A DNA stretch of 33,874 bases from Neelides folsomi (lineage: Eukaryota; Arthropoda; Collembola; Neelipleona; Neelidae). Below, one piece after another: positions 11,007 to 22,982 of this stretch. The position numbers were made by a program, and so were the translations under genes. Each line of letters starts with the position of its first letter. Within the stretch, counting starts at the first letter, position 1. The notes below the pieces were generated by a model, which was not told where the DNA came from, ran no database searches, and worked only from the letters and a program-made list of their open reading frames with translations. The stretch lies in assembly GCA_034687125.1 (NCBI GenBank), contig JAQGBZ010000544.1, positions 1-33,874 on the forward strand. Reading direction: 5' to 3'.

Positions 11007-12535
11007 ATGACCACTACGAGGGAATTGACTGCCCTTGACGTCTCCATTCGTCTCCTCCGAAACTACATAGAAAATGACACCTGCCCCTTGGGAATTTTTA
11101 CAACACATTGAATCGATTTCAAAGGACATCGGTTCATCAAAGCAGCTCATAAATCGCTCACTTCTCAAATCAATCAAATTTAACAAAATCATATCAGAAT
11201 GGCTCTCAAATGTGTTTTGTCCGTCCTTCGGATATTTCAACCATTCAGTTCAAATCTACGATGAAAGAGATCGTGAAAATTGGCTGTTAAAATTGTCCTT
11301 GAAAGATTCCTTCTCATTTAACAGCAGCTTTGATTGATGTTTCCTACAAACTCCACCACAAATACAACCACAATCATTTCGCAGCCAAAATCCTCAAGAA
11401 TGGGAATATTGAACAAACAAAGATTTTTTTTTCTGAAATTGGGATATGGAAAATTGATCTTCTGGCTAAGGAACTTCACTACATCGAAAACGCATCATGT
11501 GTCCAAATGCCGGATTCATTCGACAATGGAAATCACGACTACATGGAACATATCGCAATTTCGTGTGGAGACTGAAAGTGAAATGATCGATCCTTTCATG
11601 AAGGATTTAATGGACGGAGTCATTTGGTGCGGAGAAAAATTTACTCAATGAACCAAAATTTAAAAAGGCTGCAAATGAATTAGACTTAGCAATTCAATCC
11701 AACATAATTTTAACTCAACATAAAAGAGCAATGGATGCATTTAAACAATGGACATTTCCCTTCGCACATTTTTACATGAAAACATTTGAAATACCTTTTC
11801 AACTTATTGTACAAAATTCAACAAAAGACTTAGTTGACCAAGTTAAAATGCAAATAAATTCATTAAAAATCAAAATATCTGAAATTAGCTCAACAATTGT
11901 TGAAGGATTAGACGAATTTTTATTTCAAGAACATTTCTGTAGTACAGACTGTCACTCAACAAAACCATTTTTCGTATGGGAAAACAAAACACATCATAAT
12001 TCAATTGCCAATCTTTTAATGGGCAATGAAGTTATTTTAAAATCTGACATTATGAAAAGTGCCCACTAAAACAAAGAAGCAATTAAATTTAATGTTGTTC
12101 AAATTTCACTTAAATGCTTAAATGAAACGTTAACTACCGAATTGAACGAAATTTTAAAACATTCTCAAGTTTCTATGACGCATATGGGTAATTCACATTA
12201 TAAATTCTCAAATAAATATTTCATAATGACAAGTAAAAGTCAAAATATTATTTATAATTTTGAAAATCGTGATGGGTTACGAACAAGTAAAATGCAGTTT
12301 TTACAAAGATGAAAAATGGTGATTTAATCCTAAGTCCATTTACAACTTGGAAAATAAAAATCTCTCACAACAAAGAAACACTTTAATGATTTGGAAAATT
12401 TATCGGGCAAATTGACTTAGAACTTATAGGAGTTGGAAATTATGTACAAATAAAGGAAAAGTTTCCAAAATTTGTAATTGAAGATATTGATAAATACTAC
12501 AGAATCGATGAAGCCTTTTCTGACTTAATTGTTTA
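11007..12535 (+). pseudogene. Frameshifted remnant of an unidentified protein gene
   Basis: About 1.5 kb of plus-strand sequence keeps coding character but needs repeated frame changes. It opens with MTTTRELTALDVSIRLL at 11007 and moves to another frame near 11080 (..IESISKDIGSSKQL.., to 11337). A third frame covers 11330-11575 (NHNHFAAKILKNGNIEQ), a fourth segment follows to 11651, and the longest piece is 11731-12069 (FKQWTFPFAHFYMKTFEI). More sequence follows with stops until FPKFVIEDIDKYYRIDEA..SDLIV, ending near 12535. The intervals show no GT..AG introns that would restore the frame. I do not recognise the ancestral family. It is most likely a dead copy of a gene of about 500 codons. 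The first segments are less AT-rich than the surroundings. Confidence 0.6.
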
Positions 12536-13539
12536 GATTTATATAATTATAAGTGTTTTAATATTTGTATTTATTTAAATAATCAAATAATATTTATGAT
12601 GTCCCTTTTAAATACTATAAATGAATTTAATTTTTATAATAAATATTACTTTAATAATTTGAGTTAAATTGTTCAAGGGTACTATTTACCTTTTTTTATT
12701 ATTTTAATAAATGATTGATAATTGATAATTAATTGAATAAATATTTAATTTATTACCTATATAAGAAATTTAAATTCTATTATCATATATATTCAATTTT
12801 TATTAATCTATTTGACCTGTTTCTGAAAGTGTCGTGTGGTACTTGTACATGCTAAATAAATACTTAATATAATAATGGACTCAATAATGATGTTTTTAAT
12901 TGAGATGCAAATACCAAATATTAATATTCAATGGTAAATATTAGACAATGTAAAAGTTAAAATTATTTGTGTGTAGGTTAGTTTGTTCCCATACCTAATG
13001 CACATTTGATATTGTTTCGCAGATTTAAAATAAAATAACATATTATTTTTATAGTAATCTCTTGTATGATGCATATTTCATTAGTGTTTCTAATCCAATA
13101 TTGATTGTTAATTGAATTTTAATATTTATAATTAGTTAAAATAATTTCAATGTTTTATTCATAAACCATCATTACACAATTCACTCACAACTCTATATAT
13201 AACCAAAATACGTTATATAAGTATAGTTGATTTAATTATTAATTATTAGAGACGCATTTATTGTCTGAACAGCTTAAGAATAGTAGACCTTTTTAAATCA
13301 CCAAATTTACAATATTCCCTCACAAATAATAGATTAGATAATAATATATTGTAAATTATTAGATTTTATTAAATCTAATAATTTACAATAATTAGAGTGT
13401 TATTTAATAATTGCTTCAAGGTTGAGGAAACATGATAAAAACAAACGGTAAAAGAGGTCATCCAATGATATCTTGTGCAGGCCATAAATTAATTAATAAA
13501 ATATTACATATAATACTAATTAGTAACTAGTACATATAT
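12536..13539. other. AT-rich intergenic DNA downstream of the FAS-like gene
   Basis: No gene is seen. In particular I found no exon for a thioesterase on the minus strand. A perfect hairpin lies at 13348-13389. Confidence 0.5.
13348..13389. repeat. Perfect 19-bp hairpin with TATT loop
   Basis: The left arm ATTGTAAATTATTAGATTT (13348-13366) is the exact reverse complement of 13371-13389, with the four-base loop TATT. It lies about 170 bases beyond the stop of the FAS-like gene on its 3' side. It may be part of a small fold-back transposon or a 3'-end structure; its role is unknown. Confidence 0.7.
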
Positions 13540-13545
13540 TTTATT
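13540..13545 (-). terminator. Polyadenylation signal AATAAA (minus strand)
   Basis: TTTATT on the plus strand reads AATAAA on the minus strand, 13-18 bases after the stop codon of the FAS-like gene. It suggests that transcription ends here, right after the ACP, without a thioesterase exon. AT-rich context makes chance matches likely. Confidence 0.4.
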
Positions 13546-13557
13546 TACTATATAAAA

Positions 13558-16500
13558 CTAAAGTTCATAGTGTGAGAATGAAAATTTTTCTTCGTCAAAT
13601 GCTCGAAGTTTCTTGAGGGAATAATTGGAAAGTTCTTCTTTGCTAATAAATAACTGAAATTCATTTTCAAATTTTAACTGTAATTCTACAATTGTCAATG
13701 AGTTAATTCCCAATTCAGCCAAACTTTCATTCTCCATTATCTCATTAAAAATGTTTGAATCCTCGCGGTCGTCTGTTTCAATTTTTTCTTCCAAACCTAA
13801 AATGTGAATGGCCGTTTCGAATAAATTTAGTTCATCTTTTTTCCCGGTATTTTCAACTTTAATGAGGAATCCGTTTGATTGCGACGGCGCACTAGCCGTT
13901 TTGTGTAGGAAATGATCCAATGAATGAATTTTGGATTCAACTTTTCCATTTGAGGAGGAAACAACAACAGCGAGGGATTCTTCTTGCACTTGGCATTTAG
14001 TTTCCCCAATGAAGGCAAATTCAATAGCAAGAGCTTCAAGTCCGGCTTGCTTCCTTCGTTCGCAGATTCTATCCATAGAGGAATTGAACGTCCCTTGGTG
14101 GATTTCGTCAACTGGGATTTGACCAACTCCGCAGTATTTAGTAATCACAACGAAGTGGTCGAGAGATTGGCAGAGTTTTCTTGTAGCGAGATCTAAATTC
14201 TGGGTTGTTTTTACATGAATGGCGCAGCGGTTTAAAATTGTTTCAACTGTTGCATTTGGCCCCCCACTGCATTCTCTTGATGTCTAAATAAGTAATAAAC
14301 AAAAGTAAAATTTTTAATAAACCAAAATGTACAAAATTATTATAAACTAAAATATAAAAGAATTAGTAAAATTAAAATTGATTGATTTTTAAAGAAATTG
14401 ATATAATTCTAATTTTTTAAATTTAAATTTACCGGCGCTAGAATGAAAATTCCTCCCATATTTGCCACTTTAGTAACATGTTGGACCAATTTCAGAGCTC
14501 CTGTTAACTTTGTAGGATCCGATCGAACAATTTCAACTGTGATATCCATCTCCCTCCATTTCCTAATATAATGTTCCTGAAATCCGGTCATGTTTCCGCT
14601 CTTTGTCCCAATAAATATTATTTTAGCTCCGCGTTCAATTAACCATTCAGTCAATTTGATCCCAAAAGCCGACAACCCGCCAACAATTAAATATCCATCT
14701 TCTGGTTTAAAACAACTCGTTTCAATCGCGTCGATTATCCTCGCAGAAAAGTTTTCATCTCGAATTTTGAATACAAATTTTCCAAACAACTTTCCGGCTC
14801 CAATCATTCTAAATGCCTTTTCCAATGCTGCAGAATCTTCCGAGTCAAGAGTTGTTTTAGGCAAAGGCTTCACAATTCCCGCTTTAATTCCTTCGTTGAC
14901 CAAATTGTGAACTTGTTCCCTGTCGCCGGAATTATCCTCGAATAGAGCTTCTATTGAAATTCCATGGAATGAAACATTTTTGAGGAAAACGTTCATTCCC
15001 AATATTGAATTTTCATAAGATTCGTTTCTTCCCAAGTGGAGGAATCTCCCGCCATGTCCCAAGCATCTAACTGAAGCGAAGAATTTATCCTTTGGAAGTG
15101 AATTTAAAATCAAAGAGACGCCTTTCCCGCCCGTTGCTTCTAATATTGTCTGTTCGAAACTTGTGTCGCGGGATTTACCAAAATTTTCATCTTTCAGTTT
15201 ATGGAAAAATCCTTGTAAGAAATGTTTCTTCTTGCTGGAGGCGACGGTTGTGTAAACGGTGCAATTCAAATTTAATGCAATTGAAATTGCCGCGATTCCA
15301 ACAGGGCCGCTTCCACAATGAATCAAAACACTTTCACCAGCTTTTAGTTCCCCTCTTACAATTAGAGCATAATACGCAGTTGCATAAGCAACAGGAATCG
15401 TTGACGCTTCTTCCAAACTCCATTTTTCCGGAACTGGCCAAAGTAATGCTTTCTGAGCCACCACATAAGTTGCTATTCCGTGCGACGGAACCAGTCCCAT
15501 GACCCTATCACCCGCCGAATTCAAACCCGAAAATTCCATCCCCAAGATTCCTTCCGATGGATTTCCATTAACTCTGTAAAGTTTATCTGGCCGAATTTGA
15601 CCTGTGACTAAAAGCATGTCGCGGAAATTGATCGGCGAATAGAAAACTTTACAAAGTTCTTTATCAGATTCCGGATCAAATTTAAAATTCTTCACTTCTG
15701 GCGGTCCTTCAACCCAACGCAGGGTTGACAAATCACCCGGAGTTAAATGTGTAACATAAGCAAATTCTCCTGGAATTGTTCGATCTTCACATGTTGAATT
15801 TCGTTTGAAATTCCCCCACAAAATCCCGCCCTCGGAATTGCGGTCCTTTTTGAATAGTGACATAGAAAGATCGTTTTTAACAATTCTTGTTAAATTCAAA
15901 TGGGGGAGTGTTGATTGGCCCTCTGAGTTGTTTTGAAGCTTGTCCAAAGTGAATATTGGTCTTAAGGAGGAATCCACTGGGGAAGCTTTGAGTGAGTTGA
16001 CGAGGGAGAGCGTGTCGCTGTTGGGAGACGTCGGGGATACTAGATAGACTAAAGGATGCGAATCGGTGATTTTAGGTGATTTTGACACCATGGCTGTTCC
16101 AAGAGTTTTAAGCCAATCGAAATTACCATTTTGAACATTTATTTTCATCAAATCTGGTTTCCTATTCGTGAGAGTTGAATCGGCTGAAATGCTTGAACTC
16201 AATGGCATCTTTTTCATTAATTTCTAAAGAATAAAAATATAACATTTAATTAATTTTCATAATTATAATTATACATAAATTTAATTATTTATCAAATTAT
16301 ACGCATAATTGTAAATTAATCATATTGAATACCTTTCTGTATAAGAAAAATTCTCGATCTTCAGAAATTTTATGTGCAATTAAATTGAAACATGAGGAAA
16401 TCAAATGCTTTGCAGGTTCAACAGAAATTCCATGATTTGTGAATTTCGTCTGTAAAAGTACAAAAGCATGGTCTTCCAGGAAAGGTTCTATTAATGCAAA

Positions 16501-19500
16501 ATTTGCTTCATCTTGGATAATGATCAAATGATATGATTTTTCTCCTTTGAAGGAAAAATTCAAAAATTTGCTTTTTGTCCTCCTCAGACGAATCCCAAAC
16601 TTTTGTAAGTTTTTCATGCTTTCCACATTGTTGTTTTCCTCCGTTTGTGACATGAGCGTGATGTCGTCTTGCAAATGGCGGGAATGGAGAAGTTTTTGAA
16701 TTGTCAATGTCAAGGACTCAATTCCTTTCTGAACAATCTCCATTACTTTTAATTGCTTTTTCCCACCGTCTTTAAAATTTGCATTTTCCACCACGAGATC
16801 CAAACAAACTTCAAGAGCCGACTCAAAATTCAAATGAAATCTGTTGGAATTCAAATCATCGAAATATGGAGTGAATGTAAATTCCTCAATAGCCGGTTTT
16901 ATCACCATGTCTCTTTTCCTTGCCCTTTTTCCAAATTTCAAACCTGAGATTTCAACCGCATGTGACATTACAGTGGATGTATTTTTTAAATATCGCGCCA
17001 CTAATCCATCAGATAAATCCGGCTCCCCTAAATAAATGGTTTCGGGATTTCTACTTTCCTCAATAAAGGAAGGATCAATCTTCGCAATTCTTAGTCTCTT
17101 AGGAACAAAAACTCCTTTTTCTCCTTCGCCCAAAATTGCAAATTGGAATATTTGGTCGAGCAAAGTGACCCAATTATCCTTCCATGTTAAAATCCCATAA
17201 GAAGGTTCTGAATCCGTTTTCTTAATTCCTCTAAAAGCTCCTTCGTAAGAATAACCGCGAGATTTCAATTCATTGTAAACGTCAATTTGGTCCATTGGTG
17301 TAAAGAGAGGAACTGACAAATGGCGAATGCATGGCAATTTTTCCGCGCTGAGCAGTTTTCGTATTGAACCGGTCAAAGTCAATTTGTTGCTTTCAAGAAT
17401 TTCAAATTTCCCGGTCCCTTCGAGAATATTGACAGTGAATTTCCATCCAAGGCCTGAATCTGGATTTTCATTTCTTTTTGGCAGATAGGGAATTCTGTGA
17501 AAAACTACGTCTTCAAATGCAACCCCGAATGTTCCAAAAGTTAAATTTTGCATTTTTGAAAAGAGCCGCCAAACAAGAACTAAAAGACCTGCATGGGGAT
17601 AAGCCAATTTTCCTTCTATTCTGTAACCATAAAGAAATTCTTCATCTTCCAAACTCACTTCAATTGTTCTTTCTCTTGAAGTTCCCGCGTTCTATTAAAA
17701 AATAATTAGCAATTTATGTTTGTAATTTACATAATTAATATAATAGTAGTGTAATTACATAAAAAATTTAAAAAAGTGTAATTTATATAATTAATATAAT
17801 AGTAGTGTAATTACATAATTAATTTAAAAGAAGTGTAATTTATATAATTGTTAATAAAATTTAATTAAGAATAAAATTTAATTTTGTGAACCTGTGGGAA
17901 ATAAGAAACATTCCAATCAATTAAATCATCCCATCTAATCATCGGACTAATCATAGGCGTCGAAACTGAAACTGGGAATTTTATTTCTCCATAAAGTTGA
18001 GCAAATTGAGGATTAATTCCTTCAGTATAAATTTTCCCAAGGGCTGATAAGAAATTGCTGCAATTATTCCCAGAATTCCTATTCATAAGCCCAACAATAG
18101 AACAAGACGAAGGGGCGGATCGTTTCAAAATAGCTTGCAATAGCGCATGCGGAGCAATTTCAATCACAATTGAATTGGCTGGAATGTGTTCAATGGCTTC
18201 TTCAAATAAAACCGGATTGACCAAATTATTCGCCCAATAATCAACTGAAAATGTTTTGGCCAAAGGAGTTTCCCATTGCCCTTCCCCAATCGACGTGCTT
18301 TTCCATTTCAAACTTCGCGGTTTGGGTTTAATGGCGATTTTGTTGTTTTTCAAAGTTTCGATCAAAGTTTCCCTCAGTTCGAAAATATAAGGGCTATGGA
18401 AAGCGTGGGAAGTTGGAATTTCGCGGGCAAAATAACCCTCGTTTTTCAATTGATCTACAAAGTCTTTGATTGAGTCGGAGGGGCCTGAAACTGAAACGCT
18501 GTCTTTAGCATTGTGACAAGCGGGGAAAATGTCTTTGGGGCATTTGGTCTTCGCTTCGGCCCATGTTAAACCAACGGCGGCCATTTTGCCTTTTGGGAGC
18601 TTCGCTTCGAGGAAAACTCTCCCGGCCCAATATGCACCAAGGATTGTGTCTTCGAGTGAGGAACATCCGTCTGCATATGCAGCAACGTTTTCTCCGACTG
18701 AATGGCCAATAATTCCATTTGGTTTAAGTCCAACAATCGTCAAGACATCATACAAAGCAATCTGAAATTGAAGGGAAATTTAAAATTTTTTTAATAATTA
18801 TGTTTTAATTAAATGTTGTTCATATTATTTATATTTGGTAATTGGTATATTTTTTTGATTTTTAAAATTAATTGGAATTTTTATTACCTGAACTGCTGTA
18901 ATACACACAAATGAATAAAGTACATTATCCATCATTAATTCATCTTCGGTTTTAAGAACTTCGAGTAAATTAAAATTGAGCGGGTTGAGAACTTTGGCGC
19001 ATTTTTCAATTGATTTCTTAAATTCATCCAGCACCATTAAATCCCGCCCCATTCCTCTCCATTGAGTTCCCATTCCAGAAAATACAAACCAAATTTCCCG
19101 CTTGTCTCCTGGAATACTTCCCATTTCCTCCACGTGGATTAATTTTTGATTTGCCAATCCATTACGAATTTCCTCATCGTTTTCCTTTAGTTTGTTGATT
19201 CTCTTTTTCTGCTTTGTTTCAGAGGAGAGAATTGCAAACCCGCGATATTTGTAATTATTGATGTTACTTGTACCAATTTTGTGGAATAAAGCCGCGAGTT
19301 CTCTGTTGTAACCTTTTTCACAGATTAAGTTTAAAGTTTGTTCAACTCCTTTTAAACTTCTTCCTGATACTGGAATTATCAACGGAGCAGAATTCAATAT
19401 TTTTTCTTTGTTTTCTTTTCTTCTTGTGAGTTGACTCGGTGGAGAAAGAATAACATGGACATTTGAACCGCCAAATCCAAATGAATTAATTCCAACAATT

Positions 19501-21318
19501 CCTCCATCCCATTTACAATTTTGACTAACAACCTAAAAACAACAATTAAAAAATATTAAGTAATTAAACAAAATTGATGAATGAATTTAATTATTTTAAA
19601 AAAAAATATAAGTTAAAATATAATCTACAAAAAATAATAATAAAGCATTTTAACAAACCTTAATTCTTCCATCCATTAAAGAAGAAATATTTGGATTTGG
19701 CGCTTTGAAGTGCAAATTCCCAGGGAGCATTTCTTTCTGATATGATAAAATAATTTTTGCTAAGCTGCAAAGCCCAGACACAGGTTCAGTATGTCCAATG
19801 TTGCTCTTCACTGATCCAATTAACAACGGAGTTTTTCTATCTTTACAAAAAGCTTCTGTGATTGCTGACAATTCCTCCGGATCTCCCACACGCGTTCCAG
19901 TGCCATGTGCTTCAACATAAGTGACATCATTTGGGCTCACTCCAGCTTCTTGGTAAATCTCATCTAAAAGCTTTCGTTGTGCTTTCCCATCTGGATAAGT
20001 TATGCCCTCTGCTTTCCATCCATCTGAATTACTCCTCGCATGAACTAGTGTGGCATAAGCACGGGAAGCTTCTGAGCTCTTTTGCAAGAAAATCACCACG
20101 GCTGCTTCACTCCTTACGTAACCTTGGCCACCTTCGGAAAAAGCTGCACATTTCCCCTCCATAGAGAGCATGTTGAGTCGGTGGAATTGAAGGGAATATT
20201 CTGGAGTTAGCAGGATGTTAACTCCTGCGACAATGGCTGAGTCACACGCTCCACGGCGCATGGCATGTAAAGCTCGTTCGAGAGCTTGTAATGAGGAAGA
20301 ACACGCGGTGTCGACAGTGAGAGAAGGGCCGTGGAAATTGAAAGCGTGGGAAATCTGATTTGACAGCATGGCACGTGATGTTCCTGTGTAAGTCCAACAA
20401 TCTATGTCATCCGCTTCGCAGGTTTTAACTTCTTGTGTTTCGTTTTTTGACACCCCTACGAATACTCCAGTGTTGGAACCGTAAAATTTGTCAGGATTTT
20501 CACCTATTATAATAAAATGATTTGAATTATTAATTTAATTTATTATTCCTATTCTAACCAAAACGGGAAAAAATAAGTTTTAAAATATACATTATTTTAG
20601 CTACGAATATTTTAAAAGCATAATAAAGAGAAGTTTGTAAAACTTTTCTTCAATTTTCAAATATATTTTTTTTTAAATATAATACTTATAAAATGTATTA
20701 ATTTGTTGTAAAAATAGTTAAAGTAAAAATATATTTTATAAAAAATTTTGATATTTGAATTAAAACATTAAAAAAACATTTTCAATAAATGTGAGTTGAG
20801 ATATATTCTAAATAATCCAATTTAATAAAATATGCTTTATCCTCAATTATGTTATATTTATTATAAGATATTAGGTAATTCCGTAGTTGGTTACTGTAAA
20901 CATGAATGTAGTTCCGTAGTTGGTTACTGTATGATATTGTCTGCGTTGACTATTCTATTACAGATAGGCTGTAACGTATTATTTTATGCATATTTAACTA
21001 ATAATTAAAAAAATGAGAAAATCAAATCTTACCAGAATCAATAATTGCTTCAAATGTGAGTTGTAGAAGAATTCTAAGCTGTGGGTCCATTTCATGCCCA
21101 GCACATTCCTCCACTCCGAAGAACTCTGAATCGAAGGAATTCAACTTTTTAATTTTCCCCGTCCGGGAGGGAAGACCGTAAAGTCCCGACGGCCACCTTC
21201 GACTTTCCTCCGTCACCATGTCAATTCCCCCGAACAAATTTTTACAAAACTCGTCTAAATCCTGGGACTCAGGTAATTTCCCCGAAATCCCCGCCACCAC
21301 AATTTCCTCTGTTTTCAT
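13558..21318 (-). CDS. FASN-like: FAS/PKS-like megasynthase lacking thioesterase, with degenerate DH, KR and AT specificity site
   Basis: Exons from 5' to 3': 21318-21033, 20503-19659, 19532-18888, 18761-17892, 17691-16333, 16223-14433 and 14283-13558. They give 2173 aa with consistent phases and no stops. Domain order is that of animal cytosolic fatty acid synthase. KS (1-420) has the intact triad Cys163 (DTACSSS), His295 (EAHGTGT) and His333 (NIGHTEP). AT (about 525-845) has GHSVGE with Ser613 and AFHS with His714, but Ala638 in YWAG replaces the usual Arg. DH has Tyr905 where HxxxGxxxxP needs His, though Asp1061 remains. A pseudo-methyltransferase region follows, then ER (GSGPVG near residue 1639). 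KR has VGGLSAFG for GGLGGFG and no recognisable Ser, Tyr or Lys of the catalytic set. ACP carries Ser2127 (GINSL). The protein stops 46 residues later, without the thioesterase of about 300 residues. Likely cytosolic; the product is unknown. Confidence 0.9.
17722..17852. repeat. Imperfect tandem repeat in intron 4 of the FAS-like gene
   Basis: Units of about 60 bases built around TAATATAATAGTAGTGTAAT and AGTGTAATTTATATAATT repeat two to three times. They fill most of the 200-base intron (17692-17891). No function is evident. Confidence 0.65.
20879..20931. repeat. Direct 20-mer repeat in intron 1 of the FAS-like gene
   Basis: TTCCGTAGTTGGTTACTGTA occurs exactly at 20879-20898 and again at 20912-20931, with a period of 33 bases. 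It stands out from the AT-rich 529-base intron (20504-21032). It could be a regulatory site pair or a young tandem duplication. Confidence 0.75.
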
Positions 21319-22982
21319 TGTTGTTTGGGATTATTTGAAATTTAAAAATCTACAAACTACTGTTAGTGTGTCTTTTCCGCTTTTGTCCCTTTCACTTGAA
21401 CCTCTCGACTCCTCCGACTCAAAAAAGGAAAGAGCGGAGGAAGTTCCCTCGAGAGAAAAGGAACAAGTGAGGAGATACACCTTGAGAAATACTCAAATAT
21501 CATTCAAAATCCCTCAATTACATAAATTTAAATTTTTACAATCCAATTGACTCTAAATTCACCCCTTGAAACCTAAAGAGCCCCAGTAATTGCCATGGAA
21601 TTACATTGCCATTACGCGTGGATTACACATTCGTGTAAAATAAAGGTGAAAATAAACATTTGTTGTTATGGTAAATGCATATGGGGCATAGGGAAGTTTA
21701 ATTATGGTTTGATGATGCACAGAAGAACGATCCCTATCTTAATTTATGCTTTTTCCCTCAATCCAATACAAATGACGAAGGTGTATAATTTAAATGGGGA
21801 TTCTCCTTCGAGCTTTATCTCACAAAATTACCCTTTTAATGTATGGACTTTTAATGGGGGAAATTTATGCATGGAATATTTGATATATGAATTTAATATA
21901 TAACATATACATAAAAGTATATAATAAAAGTACAACCATATTGAGAGGTGTTTAAATGTATCAGTTTTTATTAGGAGAGATCTATGTTCGTGTTGAATAA
22001 TATGGATAAAATAAGAATAATTGTATATGGTTCAATATATGGACTTTATATGGGGTTGTATGGAAATAAAGGAATTTGGAGGTTTCTGAGTTTCATCAGT
22101 TGATTTTCCCCATTGGAATTAAGCGTGTGAAGAAGGCGGAGGAAAAAAAGGTTCATCGGAGCTGATGACGAAACTTCAAGATAAAAATCAATTCAACTTC
22201 CTCCCCTACTTTACAACAAAAATTCATGAGTTAATAATCATTGGTTGATTTCATTTCACTCATTCACTCATTCACCTGTCTGTCACTTGACTCACTTGTC
22301 ATTTTTACTAAATACATAAATTCATATGTGAAGGAAATAATATTTAAATTTATTATGAGAATTTTGATTAAATATTTTCAACTTGTTTATAAATATTTAA
22401 TTATTTCTAGATTAAGTCATGATATTAATTAATTAAGTATTTTTAAATATACAAAATATGTAGTTAAATTATAATATATGGCAAATCGTAACAGGGCCCA
22501 TTTCCATTATTAAATAATGCGACGGATTAATATCATTATCATTTCAATGACTCATGCATGCATGTATATTCACTGTTATAAAATGCTCCTTATATTAATA
22601 ATAAGTACCATGAACCATATATTTAGTACATATTTTAATAGGAATTCAGTCACGACATTCATTATAATGCAGAATGCATGCAGAACGGCAAAATCGCAGA
22701 TATAATATGAACTAATTAGAATAAGTCGCATTTTAATATATCTAATAGGTTTTTTATTACATATTTCACTATTATGTACAAAAATATAATAATAATTAGA
22801 ATCCGTATAGAGTACTATGGAGAAATTTCATTTTGTTATTTGTCACAAGGAAATTGAAAATTGCTCATTTAATTTTAACGGTTTCAGCATTATTTGATAT
22901 TTATTATTTTTAATGCATTTTGTAAAGCTGGCATGTAAAGTTTACGTAATGAATGTTTTGATGATTTAATTAAAATTAAATA
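21319..22982. other. Upstream region of the FAS-like gene, no gene seen
   Basis: The first 270 bases (21319-21590) are richer in GC and hold the likely 5' leader and promoter of the FAS-like gene on the minus strand, with purine- and pyrimidine-rich runs near 21410-21460 but no clear TATA box. A second GC-richer patch lies near 22080-22210. The remainder is AT-rich, and its open frames lack protein character. Confidence 0.4.

Noticed and set aside
12536..13557. Thioesterase exon downstream of the ACP
   Set aside because: I read the minus strand of this gap and saw no GxSxG motif or other thioesterase-like frame.
13827..21318. Several open frames on the plus strand and in other minus frames across the FAS-like gene
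   Set aside because: They are shadows of the megasynthase exons, which match the FAS family throughout.
13558..21318. The FAS-like gene as a pseudogene
   Set aside because: All seven exons are open with correct splice sites and phases, which is unlikely for a decaying gene of 6.5 kb coding length.
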